A stretch of 64,000 nt of DNA from a bacterium (GCA_028821575.1 JAPPFW010000058.1:62001-126000), one strand, 5' to 3'; positions 33,402 through 43,596 are shown, numbered from the stretch's first letter. Numbers and translations are program-made. The notes: a model not told the origin generated them from the letters alone.

Positions 33402-34619
33402 TCAGTCCCTGGTCATAAGCCTGCGTATGGCGGCGCGTCCCGGGTTGACGAGCTCCTCGCCCGGAACCCGACCCGACATTACCCCGGGCCACTTGGGTCC
33501 CGCGCCCGTAATGCAACACACCACGAAGTCTCCGGGCTCGATGATCCCTTGATCGGCCAGTCTCCAGGCCCCTGCCAGGGAGGCGGCCGAGGCCGGCTCG
33601 GGACTCATCCCTACCCTGGCCGCCCGATGGACGGCTTCGATGATCGCCGCGTCGGTGACCTCGACCGCGGTGCCTCCCGAGTCGCGGATTGCCTGGAGAG
33701 CGATCCGCCCTCCCGTATCGTCGGCGATCGAGAGCGCCACGGTGTCGGGACCGGGATGCACGGGGACATCGTCCAAGCCCTGCCCGATGGCCTCCACGAT
33801 CGGGTTGGCGCCTGCCGCCTGCACCCCGTGCATGCGGGGGAGGGTCCTGGTCAGGCCCAGGCGGTACAACTCCTGGAAGCCCTTCCACGGACCGTACAGC
33901 CCGTCGCCCGCCGCCACCGGAAACAGGTAGTGATCTGGAGCGCGCCCCAGGGCCAGGACCGCCTCGTAGGCCATGGTCTTGTAACCCTCCACCCCGTAGG
34001 GTGTCGAGACGGGCATCGGGGTCATGTACGTCGACGGGTACCAGCCGTGCTCCTCGACGAAGGCCTGGAGAGGGGGTTTGCGGTTCATCTCCACGATCAC
34101 CGTGGCCCCGAACAGGCGCATCCAGTCCCTCTGCACCGCGGGGGCACGGGGGTCGGCCAGCACCACGCACCTCATCCGGGCCCGGGCGGCATACGCAGCG
34201 GCACTCATCCCGTGGTTTCCGGTGGTCGAGCACACGACCCCGTCGAACCCGAGTTGGCGCGCCATGGAGATCGACACCGCATGGAACCGGTCCTTGAATG
34301 CGTAGGTCGGGTTGACGGTCTCGTTCTGCAGGTAGAGGAACGGAAGCGGGTTCTCCTCCGACCTGGGTAGCTGGATCATCGGCGTGCCGCCCTCACCGAG
34401 GGTCACCCTCTCCCCACCCGCTCGGAGGGGGAGGAGTTCGGCGAACCGCCACACGGTGGCGGGCCGCCGGGCCCACATCTCCAAGGACACGACCGAGCGG
34501 ACCGCGGCCTCCTTGTAGACCACCTCGAGGGCGTCGTGACAGTCGGGACAGCCCCGGAAGTACGGACCGAGATCCCACTCGGCCCGGCACCTGGTGCAGC
34601 GGAGACCGCGAGCGAACAT
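33402..34619 (-). CDS. Threonine-synthase-like PLP enzyme with N-terminal zinc ribbon
   Basis: The 405-residue protein opens with a zinc ribbon (CTRCRAEWDLGPYFRGCPDC, residues 8-27). A fold-type II PLP domain follows, with the Schiff-base Lys in TYAFKDRFHA, the phosphate-binding or substrate loop STTGNHGMSAAA, and FPVAAGDGLYG. The family contains threonine synthase, cysteate synthase and related lyases. The changed substrate loop and zinc ribbon suggest a threonine-synthase-like beta/gamma-replacement or elimination enzyme, not the housekeeping enzyme. It is upstream of the unknown-family and phosphotriesterase-like genes and probably acts on an amino-acid-like intermediate of their pathway. 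Confidence 0.82.
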   Translation of the reverse strand: MFARGLRCTRCRAEWDLGPYFRGCPDCHDALEVVYKEAAVRSVVSLEMWARRPATVWRFAELLPLRAGGERVTLGEGGTPMIQLPRSEENPLPFLYLQNETVNPTYAFKDRFHAVSISMARQLGFDGVVCSTTGNHGMSAAAYAARARMRCVVLADPRAPAVQRDWMRLFGATVIVEMNRKPPLQAFVEEHGWYPSTYMTPMPVSTPYGVEGYKTMAYEAVLALGRAPDHYLFPVAAGDGLYGPWKGFQELYRLGLTRTLPRMHGVQAAGANPIVEAIGQGLDDVPVHPGPDTVALSIADDTGGRIALQAIRDSGGTAVEVTDAAIIEAVHRAARVGMSPEPASAASLAGAWRLADQGIIEPGDFVVCCITGAGPKWPGVMSGRVPGEELVNPGRAAIRRLMTRD

Positions 34620-34682
34620 GTCCCCGCCTCCCGACTACCCGGGTGCGGCGGTGCTCACGCTCGGACGGCGGCTACCGGACCC

Positions 34683-35633
34683 TCAACCCGAAGCGGTAGC
34701 CCACGGCTCGACATTGATCCCGTCGTCGCCGAGGGTCAGCACCGCATCGGAAGAGAACGCGTCGATCGGGGTCTCCTGGGTGGAGTAACCGTCCAGCCAG
34801 GGACTCCGGTAACCGTCCTCCGACCAGAGAACCGGGAAGAAGTTGTCGTCGAACTCCGTCTGGCCAGGCGCGAAATACCTGCTGTAGGCACGGTGGCGGA
34901 TCCGGGGATGGTGTGTTGAGCTGGCTGGGATCATGTGGACGCTGTAGGACCGCCGGATGTTGCCCGGCCGCGTGTTGGGCCCGCTCCCGTGCCAGATCCA
35001 GCCGGTGTGGAATGCGGCCGAGCCGGCGCCGAACACGAGCGGGACCAGTTCGACCTCCTCGCCCTCGGGCGCGAACTGCTGCACGTAGTCTGTCCATCCC
35101 TCCATGGTGTCACGGGTGATCTGGGTGGTACCCGGGGCCGGCTGCGGCCCCCACTTGTGACTCCCCCGCACGTACACGAGGGTGCCGCCGTCGGCGTAGG
35201 TGTCGTCGAGGGCGATCCAGCAGGTCCAGTTCCACACCGGGTCGACCCAGCACATGAAGGCCGCGTCCTGGTGGATGTCGAACGGCTTGCCGCCCTCCGG
35301 CTTGTACATGGCGACATCGGCCCACAGGCGGGCGCTCGAAGCACCCTCCAGCTGGCAGGCCAGCTTGCCGAAGGGACCACCGAACGTGTGCTTGGCCACC
35401 ACCGGATCGGCCCGCCACAGACCGGCCAACACCCGGTGGGCGTCCACCGGATCCCGGCCCTTCTGCCAGTAGTACTCGTCCGGCCAATTGACCAGGTCAT
35501 GCTGCCCGTCGAAGATGCGGTCGTACCTCTCCCGGAGTTCCAGCACCGCGTCCATATCGATCAGGTTCTCCACGATCAGGAACCCGTCGTTGCGGTATTG
35601 CTGGATCTGCTCGTCGGTGAACTGCTCAATCAT
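34683..35633 (-). CDS. Phytanoyl-CoA dioxygenase (PhyH)-family protein
   Basis: The 316-residue protein has the N-terminal helix of the family (FTDEQIQQYRNDGFLIVENL) and the Fe(II) site of 2-oxoglutarate dioxygenases: HQDAAFMCW (HxD), with the distal His and 2-oxoglutarate Arg in HGSGPNTRPGNIRR. It would hydroxylate a small organic substrate, using 2-oxoglutarate and oxygen. Length is usual. It is on the minus strand, 63 bases upstream of the threonine-synthase-like gene. The intergenic region upstream of it (35634-35819) carries two heptamer-like repeats (35721-35734) and the HigBA promoter. Confidence 0.86.
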   Translation of the reverse strand: MIEQFTDEQIQQYRNDGFLIVENLIDMDAVLELRERYDRIFDGQHDLVNWPDEYYWQKGRDPVDAHRVLAGLWRADPVVAKHTFGGPFGKLACQLEGASSARLWADVAMYKPEGGKPFDIHQDAAFMCWVDPVWNWTCWIALDDTYADGGTLVYVRGSHKWGPQPAPGTTQITRDTMEGWTDYVQQFAPEGEEVELVPLVFGAGSAAFHTGWIWHGSGPNTRPGNIRRSYSVHMIPASSTHHPRIRHRAYSRYFAPGQTEFDDNFFPVLWSEDGYRSPWLDGYSTQETPIDAFSSDAVLTLGDDGINVEPWATASG

Positions 35634-35819
35634 TGCCGACCTCCCTGAACCGCCGCCGCTTGCGAACTATAACCCCGTTACTGTCGGGACAGCCTGCCAA
35701 ACGCACCGTTGACCGGCTGGCCGCCAGCCACCAAGTTCAAGCTGCTGCCCCAAGGATGACCAAGAAGTCGGCGCAAGACTCCCACAGCTTTGAGGTCGGA
35801 CGGACAATCTCGGATTGTA

Positions 35820-35848
35820 TTGTCACCTGAGCGGTGACAGGTTACACT
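35820..35848 (+). promoter_or_regulatory. HigBA promoter with palindromic operator
   Basis: TTGTCA (35820-35825) and TACACT (35843-35848) are separated by 17 bases, a close match to sigma-70-type promoters. GTCACC-TGAGC-GGTGAC (35822-35838) is a perfect 6-bp inverted repeat that starts inside the -35 box and fills most of the spacer. Transcription would begin about 35855, which is also the GTG of the toxin gene, so the mRNA may be leaderless. A HigA dimer bound to the palindrome would block the promoter, the standard autoregulation of such modules. Confidence 0.68.
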
Positions 35849-35854
35849 CCAGGG

Positions 35855-36133
35855 GTGATCATCCAATTCCGGCACAAGGGCCTGAAACTGCTCTACGAAA
35901 GGGGAGACGGACGCCGCATACCGCCTGCGCACGTTCCCAAGGTCGAACGGATCTTGGCGCGTCTCGATCAGGCGACCAGCCCATGGAACATGGATCTTCC
36001 CGGCTTCCGGCTCCATGCATTGAAAGGGGACCGCTCCGGTTCCTGGTCCGTGAGGGTGTCCGGCAATTGGCGGATCGTGTTCCGGTTCGAGGGCGTCCAC
36101 GCGACCGACGTCGACCTGGTCGACTATCACTGA
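35855..36133 (+). CDS. higB: HigB-type toxin (RelE superfamily mRNA interferase)
   Basis: Starting at the GTG at 35855, the 92-residue protein reads [20 protein letters not shown] if GTG is read as Met. It continues [39 protein letters not shown] and GNWRIVFRF, typical of HigB ribosome-dependent mRNA-cleaving toxins. A GTG seven codons upstream is possible, but lies within the promoter. The antitoxin gene follows 14 bases later, the usual toxin-first order of HigBA. Confidence 0.88.
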   Translation: MIIQFRHKGLKLLYERGDGRRIPPAHVPKVERILARLDQATSPWNMDLPGFRLHALKGDRSGSWSVRVSGNWRIVFRFEGVHATDVDLVDYH

Positions 36134-36147
36134 AGGAAGGAGACGAC

Positions 36148-36438
36148 ATGCCTATGAAGGACCCACCCCACCCTGGACTGTCCGTTCGTCATGACTGCCT
36201 GGAGCCGCTCGGTCTGAGTGTCACCGAAGCGGCAAGGAGGCTGGGGGTCAGCCGCAAACAGCTGTCGGATGTGGTCAACTGCAGGTCGGGCATCTCACCG
36301 GAGATGGCGATCCGGCTCGACAAGGCATTCGGGGGAGGCCCTGACACCTGGTACCGACTCCAAGCAGCCTACGACCTCGCCCGGGCAATGCAGAATGCTG
36401 ATCACATCAAGGTCGAGCGCCTGACGACCGTCCCGTAG
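36148..36438 (+). CDS. higA: HigA-type antitoxin (XRE helix-turn-helix)
   Basis: The 96-residue protein starts at 36148 after AAGGAGACGAC and carries an XRE-type helix-turn-helix, [20 protein letters not shown], then [17 protein letters not shown] and a C-terminal helix [15 protein letters not shown]. This pattern is specific to HigA antitoxins. It would neutralise HigB and bind the palindrome at 35822-35838. A decayed relative is found at 55240-55475. The 24 bases after it contain two CCACCAG heptamers (36447-36460). Confidence 0.9.
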   Translation: MPMKDPPHPGLSVRHDCLEPLGLSVTEAARRLGVSRKQLSDVVNCRSGISPEMAIRLDKAFGGGPDTWYRLQAAYDLARAMQNADHIKVERLTTVP

Positions 36439-36462
36439 AGCGACACCCACCAGCCACCAGGC

Positions 36463-36840
36463 TCAGCCAGCTACTTGGAATATGACCAGGGGGTTGTTCT
36501 CCGGATCGCTCAGTTCCACGTAGCGGCCCCATTGCCGGTTCACGAAGTCGCCCACCTCGATGCCGCGGGCCATGAGGCCGTCTCGGGTGGCGTCGAGGTC
36601 GTCCACCTGAAAGGCGGCGCGAACGGACCCTCCGAGCGACATCGGTAGCTCGGCGGGGTGGACCGACCGGTCGAAGATCTCCACTCCCGGACCGCCGGCG
36701 TCCAGGTAGACGAAGTCCACCCCCTCGTCGTACTCGGGTCCGGCGTTGATCTCGACCACCTCCAACCCGAGGTCGTCCCGGTAGAAGGCGAGCATCGCCT
36801 CGAAATCATCCGCGTAGAGCAGTACCGCTCCCAGGTTCAC
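36463..36840 (-). CDS. VOC-family protein (glyoxalase/bleomycin-resistance fold)
   Basis: The 125-residue protein has two paired beta-alpha-beta-beta-beta modules: LGAVLLYADDFEAMLAFYRD to VEIFDRSVHP, and RAAFQVDDLDATRDGL to NNPLVIFQVAG. The final strand carries the usual Glu ligand in YVELSDPENN. VOC enzymes bind a divalent metal and catalyse isomerisation, epimerisation or ring cleavage. It is the last gene of a minus-strand run with the phosphotriesterase-like gene 36871, 30 bases downstream of it. The same order is seen in the decayed pair at 1197-1696, so PTE and VOC probably act on consecutive intermediates. Confidence 0.85.
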   Translation of the reverse strand: MNLGAVLLYADDFEAMLAFYRDDLGLEVVEINAGPEYDEGVDFVYLDAGGPGVEIFDRSVHPAELPMSLGGSVRAAFQVDDLDATRDGLMARGIEVGDFVNRQWGRYVELSDPENNPLVIFQVAG

Positions 36841-36870
36841 GTCGCCTCCTTAATCAGCAATCCATCCCGG

Positions 36871-37923
36871 TCAGACCGCGAAGATCCGCCTCGGGTTCTT
36901 GACCAGCATGTCGTCGATCTGGTCCTCTGTCACCCCCAACTCGCGTAGCTGTGGCACGATCTCCTTGAGGATGTAGGCGTAGCCCTTGCCTCCGTACTCC
37001 ACGAAGTGGATCTTCAGGCAATTGTCGTGGGCCAGCATCAACTGGTCGCTGTAACCGTCGGCGCACATCTGAGCCAGGGTCTCGACCCGTTCCCGGTCGG
37101 AGACCCAGTGGTCGCCGCCGAACAGCAGGTGAGAGTCGTTCCACGGCGTTCCCCGGAACAGGTCGTAGTCGATCGAGACGCCCCGATCCATCACCGACTC
37201 GTGGTACTTGTAGTCGGGGCAACTGCCGTCCATATGGCTCATGTACACCTTGTCGAGGTTGGCGCCCTCCTCCTCGAGGATGTCGATGTAGCGGTGGGCT
37301 TCCTTCATGAAGACCATCGGGTGGACGGTGAGCGGAACCCCGGTGACGGCCTGGGCTCTCCCCCCGGCCCGGAGGACCTTCTCCTCCTGCGGATGCAGGG
37401 GCTCGCACATGCCCAACTCGCCGATGACGCCTGCCCGGATGTCCGTTCCCTGGATGCCCACCTCGATGTCCGTGATCAACATCTCGGCCAACTCTCCGAC
37501 CGATGCCGTGGCGTGCCCCGGCGGATGGGACGGGGCGATGTACCACCCGGTCGACGCCACCACGTGCAGTCCGGTAGCGCGGCTTGCCTCGGCCAGGGCG
37601 TCAGGCCACCAACCCGGTATCTTGCCGCTCACATCGATGATGCTCTGCCCGCCTGCGTCGGCATACATCTGGAGCTCGCGGATCGCCACGTCGAGTTCCG
37701 TCATGTTCAGGTTGTCACGAGAGATGTAGGGCCGTTCGGCCAGGACCTCGTAGGCATCCCTGGTCACCGGGACCTCGGCCAGAGCCTGCACCTCGGGCGG
37801 GTCGTCGGGACCGGGAGGCTCCCAGAACAGGTCGCCGCTGTCGATGATGATGTGCTCGTGGCTGAGCGTAACTCCCAGATCCTCCGGCTCTATCTCCCCC
37901 AGGACGGTACGGACCTTCGCCAT
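36871..37923 (-). CDS. Phosphotriesterase-family hydrolase (type A)
   Basis: This 350-residue enzyme is very similar to the one at 15099: MAKVRTVLGEIEPEDLGVT, LSHEHIIID, VIGELGMCE (Glu bridging), TVHPMVF, YMSHMDGSC and LLFGGDHW. All metal ligands are present. It lies in a minus-strand operon downstream of two permeases, the fused hydantoinase and an ABC ATPase, and is followed by a VOC gene. The linked importer and hydantoinase suggest that it hydrolyses an imported cyclic or ester-containing compound, which sequence alone cannot identify. Confidence 0.89.
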   Translation of the reverse strand: MAKVRTVLGEIEPEDLGVTLSHEHIIIDSGDLFWEPPGPDDPPEVQALAEVPVTRDAYEVLAERPYISRDNLNMTELDVAIRELQMYADAGGQSIIDVSGKIPGWWPDALAEASRATGLHVVASTGWYIAPSHPPGHATASVGELAEMLITDIEVGIQGTDIRAGVIGELGMCEPLHPQEEKVLRAGGRAQAVTGVPLTVHPMVFMKEAHRYIDILEEEGANLDKVYMSHMDGSCPDYKYHESVMDRGVSIDYDLFRGTPWNDSHLLFGGDHWVSDRERVETLAQMCADGYSDQLMLAHDNCLKIHFVEYGGKGYAYILKEIVPQLRELGVTEDQIDDMLVKNPRRIFAV

Positions 37924-37963
37924 CCTGCCTCCTTTCGGCCTGTTCTTCGCTCTTCCCAGTGGT

Positions 37964-38746
37964 CTAGAACTGCGCTCCTGCTCGGTGGAGCGCGTCTATT
38001 AGTTCGGCGCGGTGATCCTGGAAGGTGGTGCTGGTCCGAAGCGACTCGTCCCTCGGGTGAGGAAACGGAACATCGGTCTGGTGGAACAGCCGGCCGGGTC
38101 CAGTGGACATCACGAAGACCCGCTCGCTCATGTACAGCGCTTCCTCCACGTCGTGGGTGACGAACAACACGGTTGCGCGCGAGTCCTCCCAGATACGCAG
38201 GAACTCGACTTGGAGCCTGGTCTTGGTCATCGCGTCCAAGGAGGCGAAGGGCTCGTCCATCAGCAGGACATCAGGCTCGGCGGCCAGCGCCCTGGCGACG
38301 TCGACCCGCTTGCGCATCCCACCCGACAGTTGGTATGGATACGCGTCCTCGCGTCCGGACAGCCCCACTAGGTCGATGAAGCCCTGGGCCTTCATGCGCC
38401 TCTCTTTCTTCTCGACCCCCTTGACCCTCAGGCCGTACTCGACGTTCTGGACCACCGTGTACCAGGGGAAGACGGCATCGTCCTGGAACACCATGCTGCG
38501 ATCGGGACCGGGTCCCGTCACCGGTATGCCGTCCCGGCTGATCGTGCCCTCGGTCGGGGTCAGCAGGCCCGCCACCAGGTTGAGCAGGGTCGATTTGCCA
38601 CACCCGCTCGGGCCCAGCAGCGAGACGAAGTCGCCCTCCGAGAGCTGGAAGGAAACGTTGTCCAGAACGTGCAGTTCGTCGAAATAGATCGAGAGATCCT
38701 GCACGTCCAGCTTGGCTACGCCGTTGATGCTCGCGTCCATCGTCAT
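37964..38746 (-). CDS. ABC transporter ATPase (SsuB/TauB type)
   Basis: The start at 38746 has GGAGGAG four bases upstream; an ATG six bases further is also possible. The 260-residue protein has Walker A LLGPSGCGKSTLL, the signature motif LSGGMRKRVDVARAL, Walker B VLLMDEPFASLDA and the switch His in LFVTHDVEEAL. This matches ATPases of sulfonate, taurine and nitrate importers. It is the only ABC ATPase in the window and follows the hydantoinase gene in an operon with the two permeases. It may also serve the permease and lipoproteins at 29220, 30153 and 47986. Confidence 0.92.
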   Translation of the reverse strand: MTMDASINGVAKLDVQDLSIYFDELHVLDNVSFQLSEGDFVSLLGPSGCGKSTLLNLVAGLLTPTEGTISRDGIPVTGPGPDRSMVFQDDAVFPWYTVVQNVEYGLRVKGVEKKERRMKAQGFIDLVGLSGREDAYPYQLSGGMRKRVDVARALAAEPDVLLMDEPFASLDAMTKTRLQVEFLRIWEDSRATVLFVTHDVEEALYMSERVFVMSTGPGRLFHQTDVPFPHPRDESLRTSTTFQDHRAELIDALHRAGAQF

Positions 38747-38810
38747 CCTTCTCCTCCGGTAAGCAGGCAAACTACTGCCGCGAGACCGGTCGGCGCAACA
38801 GGTTGCATGG

Positions 38811-41800
38811 TCATTCGCGCTCTCCTCCCATCCTCCGTCGGGTGGCGGCCGTGGCCTCGGCGTCCACGACCAGATCCTCGTCGAGGATCACTCCGTAATC
38901 CTCACGGGCGCCCTCGCGCCCGACCTTGCCGTTCCTGACGTCGTCGGCAACCCGCCGCGGGTGCCGCTGCAGAGGATCGCCCCAGCCGCCACCGCCCGGC
39001 TGGATGTGGTGATACAGCTCGCCTGCCGCCAGACCATCGCTGAACATGGGTGGGAAGGCCTGCTCCTCGCCGGAGAGCCGGACGACGGTGTTGCTGGAGT
39101 GCCCGCCGGCCGAGCCACCCATCAGGCCGAAGGGGGGATGGCGCTGGCGGTCCGAGCGGATCAGCAGGGAGGTGGGAACCAGCGGTCGCCATGACTTCTC
39201 GAGACAGAGACCGCCGCGGTGAAGACCGGCGCCTCCGCTGTCCGGCACCAGGCCGTACCGCTCGATGATGATCGGGAACTCTGCCTCGGCAACTTCGATG
39301 GGAACGTTGGCGGCGGTGGCGATGGGGTTGCTGAGCCCGTCGTTCCCGTCGTTGCCGGGCGTAGCGCCCCACGTGCCGACCAGCAACTCGAAGTAGACGA
39401 ACGGCTCCCCGTCCTCGTGATGACCCCCCAGGATCACAACGGTGTTGCCCCCCTCCCCCGCGGCCGGAACCCGGTCGGGAACCAGCTGTGCCAGAGCGCC
39501 ATTGATGGCGTCGAATGCCCGGAAACCGGTCACACCCCTCATCGAGTTGGCGCCCGGGTAGACGGCATGGGTGACGGTTCCCGGCTTGGTGATGATGCGG
39601 ACCGGGCGGAAAGCCCCCGCGGTGTTGGGGAACTCCGAGGCAGACGCCGACATGACACAGTGGTAGGCGGTGGCCATGATGAACGAGCGGGTGGCGTTCA
39701 GCGATCCTCTCACCATCGGGTCCGAATCCGACAGGTCAACCCCCACCTCGTCGGCCTCAATCGTCACCTTCACCCTTATCGCCACGTCGCGGCTCTCGAT
39801 GCCGTCGGAGTCCATGTAGTCGGTGAAGCTGGCGGTCCCGTCGGGCCAGGACGAGATCTCTCGGCGCATCAGGACCTCGGTGTAGTCAATCAGACCGTCC
39901 ATCAGTTCGGCCAAGTGCTCGATCCCGTACCGCTCGACCATGGCCTGCAATGCCCGTTCACCCACCGAGCAGGCCGCCACCTGGGCGCCGAGATCGCCGA
40001 ACAGCATGTGGGGAACGCGCACGTTGGCCCTGATGAGGGCGTGGACCTCCTCTACGGGACGGCCCTCCTTGTAGAGGTGCATCCAGGGGATCCTGAGGCC
40101 GTCCTGGAACACCTCGGTGTTGTCGGTCGCCGAACTGCCGAGCAGCCGCCCTCCGATGTCGCCGTGGTGGGCAGTGGCCACTCCGTAGCCGATCAGGGTG
40201 TCCTCGTAGTAGACCGGCTTGACGACGAAGACATCCGGTAGGTGCATCCCACCGTCGAACGGGTCGTTCATGATGAAGACATCCCCGGGCCTCATCCTGT
40301 CCCGGAAGCGGGCGAGCAGGGCATCCACGGCGGTGGGTACCGCCCCGAGATGGAAGGGGATGGTCACCGCCTGGGCCACGGTCTGGGCGTCGGGGCCTAG
40401 CAGGGCGGCCGAGAAGTCCATGGCGTCGCGCACGACGGTCGAGTGGGCGGTCCTGAAGATCGTGGTTGCCATCTCGTCGGCTGCCGAGGCCAGGGCGTTG
40501 GCGACGATCTGGCGGGTGACGACATCGGTGTGTGCGACCGCGGCCCTGCCCGCCTCCTGGCGGGCCAGAAACAGGGCTCCGGAGCGGTGCCACCGGGCGA
40601 TCCAGCCGGGCGGAATGACGATCGTGGTGTCGTACTCGTCGATGAGGAGCGGGCCGGCCAGCCCGTCCGGGCCCAGGTCGCTCCTCCGGCTCAGTACCGG
40701 AGCATCCAGGTACCCATCGGCCAAGGCGAAGAGAGCGGGACGGGAGATGTGGGTTTTCGCGCGTCTATGACTGCGGCCGGCGAGGTCCGGCCCGTCCGTC
40801 ACCCGCTCGGTTCGGGGAAGGGGCCCGAGGGCGGCGAGACGGACCGCTCGCACCTCGATCGGGTCATCCGGGTCCTTGCGTACGCCGTACAGTTGCTCGT
40901 GGCGGTCCTCGAAGGCCTCGACCAGATCAGCCAGAGCCGCCGCGGTCATCTCCGTCTCCGGAGTCGTCACCTCGATGTCGAAGCTCTGACCCTTGTAGCG
41001 CATATCGGCCGACCGTACCCACTCGATGACCCCACCGGCGATGCTCGACGCCAGTTGCGATTCCAGTTCATCGAAGAGTCCGGAAATGGTGGTGACGACC
41101 GAGGGATCCCGGGCATCCAGTTCGCAGAACCGTACGTCGTGGTACTCGGGCCGTGCGTAGAGCAGACCGGCCGCCGAGAACACGCCCGCATCGGGAGGCA
41201 CCACCACCGTGTCGATCCCCAACTCTGTGGCCAGGCTGGCCGCGTGGATTGGACCCGCCCCCCCGAAGGCTATCAGCGCGAACTCCCTGGGATCGCGTCC
41301 CCGTTCGGACGACACGGCCCGCAGGGCCCGCATCATGCGGGCGTTTGCCAGATCGTGGACACCCCGGGCGGCCTCGGCCAGCGGGATCGCGAGCGGATCG
41401 GCCACCGTCTTGACCGCCCGCCGGGCCAGTTCGGGCGATATCGAGACCGCGTCCCCGGCGAGCGGTCCGGAACGCACGTAGCCGAGCACCACGTTGGCAT
41501 CGGTCACGGTCGGGTCATCACCCCCGAGCCCGTAGCACGCGGGACCGGGGACCGCTCCCGCGCTCCGGGGCCCCACCTGCAGACCGCCGGCCGAATCGAC
41601 CCAGGCGACACTCCCTCCGCCGGCCCCGACCTCGGCGATGTCGATGCTCGGTACCCTCAGCAACTCCCCCGAGCCTCGCAGCAGCCTCGTTCCCACCGAG
41701 AGGTCCGCCCCCACCTCGTACTCCCTGCTGAGAGTGACCCGACCTTCCTCGATGAGGGAAGCCTTGGCGGTCGTACCACCCATGTCGAAGGAGATGGCAT

Positions 41801-42644
41801 TCTCGATCCCCAGTTCCCTGGCCAATCCCTGTGCGGCCACCACTCCGGCGGCCGGCCCGGACTCGAGCGCGTACACAGGTCGCCGCGCCGCGTCGGCGGC
41901 GGTCATCGCCCCACCGGAGGACTGCATGATCAGGACAGGCGCGTCCACCCCGATTCCCTCAAGACCGTCCACGAGATCGCGCACGTAGGAACCCATGATC
42001 GGGATCACGTAGGCGTTGAGGGCCGTGGTCGCCGACCGCTCGTACTCGTTCTGCTCCCGCAGGACCTCGCTGGACAGCACCACGGGGACACCGGGTAGTT
42101 CGCGCCGCAGGATCCGGGCCACCTGTTCCTCGTGGGCCGGATGCTTGTGGGCGTGCAGCAGGCACACAGCCACCGCCTCGACCTGCTCGTCGCGTAACCG
42201 GGCGGCCACCTCCACGACCTCGGCCTCGTCCACCGGGCGGTGGGCCGTCCCGTCGGCCAGCATGCGCTCGCCGATCTCGAAGCGGAGGCGCCGCTCGACG
42301 ATGGGCGGCGGCTTGCGCCAGAACGGGTTGTAGAGGTGGGGCATCCTCACACGGCGCAGCTCCAGCACGTCCCGGAACCCCTCCGTGGTGACCAGAGCCA
42401 CGTGGGCGCCCCGCCGCTCGAGGATGGCATTAGTCGCCACTGTCGTCCCGTGGACCACTTCCTGGACCGGGCGCAGAGCCGAATGCGGCGACTCCCCCAG
42501 CAGTGCGTCGATGGCAACCGTGACAGCCTTGTCATACGAGGGTGGGGTGGACAGCACCTTGCGGGTGGTGGTCCGGCCGTCGGGCCCCTCGACGATGACG
42601 TCCGTGAACGTACCGCCTACGTCGGCCCCCACGCGGCTACCCAC
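38811..42644 (-). CDS. Fused hydantoinase/5-oxoprolinase (HyuA-HyuB)
   Basis: The 1277-residue protein fuses the two subunits of ATP-dependent hydantoinases. HyuA is at about 1-690 ([16 protein letters not shown] at residue 7, then [12 protein letters not shown] and [12 protein letters not shown]), and HyuB at about 700-1277 ([42 protein letters not shown]). The enzyme opens 5-membered cyclic amides such as hydantoins, N-methylhydantoin or 5-oxoproline with ATP. Eukaryotic and some bacterial oxoprolinases are fused in the same way. It lies between two permease genes and an ABC ATPase gene, all on the minus strand, suggesting that its substrate is imported by that transporter. Confidence 0.9.
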   Translation of the reverse strand: MGSRVGADVGGTFTDVIVEGPDGRTTTRKVLSTPPSYDKAVTVAIDALLGESPHSALRPVQEVVHGTTVATNAILERRGAHVALVTTEGFRDVLELRRVRMPHLYNPFWRKPPPIVERRLRFEIGERMLADGTAHRPVDEAEVVEVAARLRDEQVEAVAVCLLHAHKHPAHEEQVARILRRELPGVPVVLSSEVLREQNEYERSATTALNAYVIPIMGSYVRDLVDGLEGIGVDAPVLIMQSSGGAMTAADAARRPVYALESGPAAGVVAAQGLARELGIENAISFDMGGTTAKASLIEEGRVTLSREYEVGADLSVGTRLLRGSGELLRVPSIDIAEVGAGGGSVAWVDSAGGLQVGPRSAGAVPGPACYGLGGDDPTVTDANVVLGYVRSGPLAGDAVSISPELARRAVKTVADPLAIPLAEAARGVHDLANARMMRALRAVSSERGRDPREFALIAFGGAGPIHAASLATELGIDTVVVPPDAGVFSAAGLLYARPEYHDVRFCELDARDPSVVTTISGLFDELESQLASSIAGGVIEWVRSADMRYKGQSFDIEVTTPETEMTAAALADLVEAFEDRHEQLYGVRKDPDDPIEVRAVRLAALGPLPRTERVTDGPDLAGRSHRRAKTHISRPALFALADGYLDAPVLSRRSDLGPDGLAGPLLIDEYDTTIVIPPGWIARWHRSGALFLARQEAGRAAVAHTDVVTRQIVANALASAADEMATTIFRTAHSTVVRDAMDFSAALLGPDAQTVAQAVTIPFHLGAVPTAVDALLARFRDRMRPGDVFIMNDPFDGGMHLPDVFVVKPVYYEDTLIGYGVATAHHGDIGGRLLGSSATDNTEVFQDGLRIPWMHLYKEGRPVEEVHALIRANVRVPHMLFGDLGAQVAACSVGERALQAMVERYGIEHLAELMDGLIDYTEVLMRREISSWPDGTASFTDYMDSDGIESRDVAIRVKVTIEADEVGVDLSDSDPMVRGSLNATRSFIMATAYHCVMSASASEFPNTAGAFRPVRIITKPGTVTHAVYPGANSMRGVTGFRAFDAINGALAQLVPDRVPAAGEGGNTVVILGGHHEDGEPFVYFELLVGTWGATPGNDGNDGLSNPIATAANVPIEVAEAEFPIIIERYGLVPDSGGAGLHRGGLCLEKSWRPLVPTSLLIRSDRQRHPPFGLMGGSAGGHSSNTVVRLSGEEQAFPPMFSDGLAAGELYHHIQPGGGGWGDPLQRHPRRVADDVRNGKVGREGAREDYGVILDEDLVVDAEATAATRRRMGGERE

Positions 42645-42689
42645 AGCGATCCGACCCCCCTCGAAGGGACGGCGCGTGGAGGGTGGTTG

Positions 42690-43589
42690 TCATCGCGAGC
42701 CGAGCATCTCGCCGACCATGCCGACAGAGGCAGCGCCCCTCGAACTCCAGCGGGTGAACCGATTTGCGAGCGCTCGCAGCAGGAAGTCGCTCAGTATCGC
42801 CAGCGCGGCAAGGATGATCACGATCACGAGTATCCCGGCGTTGTCTAGGTAGCGCACCCTGCCGAGCATCAGCGCGCCAAGCCCAACACCGGAACCCATG
42901 TACTCGGCCGCTACGACCAAGCCCCACGACACCACCACCGCCAAGCGAAAACCGGCCATCATGTGGGGCAGGATGGCCGGGATCACCACGGTCCGGTAGA
43001 TGTGGAACCGGGAGGCTCCCGCAGTTAGCGCGGCCCTCACGTAGACATGGGATACGTTGCGGACCGCCTCGGTGACCGCGATGGTGAGAATCAGGAACAC
43101 ACCCAGGACGATCAGCCGGACTCCTGTCGCCATCGCCGTACCGAACCACAGCATGAGTATCGGAAGGAGTGCGATCAACGGAGTTGGGCGCACGGCGTCC
43201 AGGGAGAACTCGAGCAGATCACGAACCAGGCGGCTGTACCCGAAAGCCAAACCGACCACCAGCCCGGGTGGAGTACCGATCGCCAACCCAAGCAGCACCA
43301 TCTGAAGCGAGACCCACGTTGCACCGGGCAGACCTTCCGCAAATGGAACGCGCGAACCGGCTAGGTAGTGGTATCCCGTGGTCAGAATCTCCAGCAGACG
43401 CTGGGGAACCGGCAGGTATGCGGAACCCACCCACCCCAGGTTCGTGACCGCAAACCACAGGACAAAGACGCCGAGCGGAACCAGCAGAGCGCGGATGATC
43501 GAGCGGATACGGGTGCCACCGAGAACCCGTTGGTCCCCGAGCCGAACTCCGGACCGGGCTGCTGGGGAGCGCTCCCTCTTCACATCCAT
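42690..43589 (-). CDS. ABC transporter permease (SsuC/TauC type), second of a pair
   Basis: Starting at MDVKRERS (43589) gives 299 residues and a 7-base gap to the previous gene. Six predicted membrane segments include PLGVFVLWFAVTNLGW and LIVLGVFLILTIAVT. The EAA loop EAVRNVSHVYVRAALTAG leads into ASRFHIYRTVVIPAILPH, and the C-terminus ends EMLGSR. It is a paralogue of the permease at 43597, diverged enough to suggest a heterodimeric pore in place of the usual homodimer. The hydantoinase gene begins 45 bases downstream. Confidence 0.88.
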   Translation of the reverse strand: MDVKRERSPAARSGVRLGDQRVLGGTRIRSIIRALLVPLGVFVLWFAVTNLGWVGSAYLPVPQRLLEILTTGYHYLAGSRVPFAEGLPGATWVSLQMVLLGLAIGTPPGLVVGLAFGYSRLVRDLLEFSLDAVRPTPLIALLPILMLWFGTAMATGVRLIVLGVFLILTIAVTEAVRNVSHVYVRAALTAGASRFHIYRTVVIPAILPHMMAGFRLAVVVSWGLVVAAEYMGSGVGLGALMLGRVRYLDNAGILVIVIILAALAILSDFLLRALANRFTRWSSRGAASVGMVGEMLGSR

Positions 43590-43596
43590 CTCGTGT

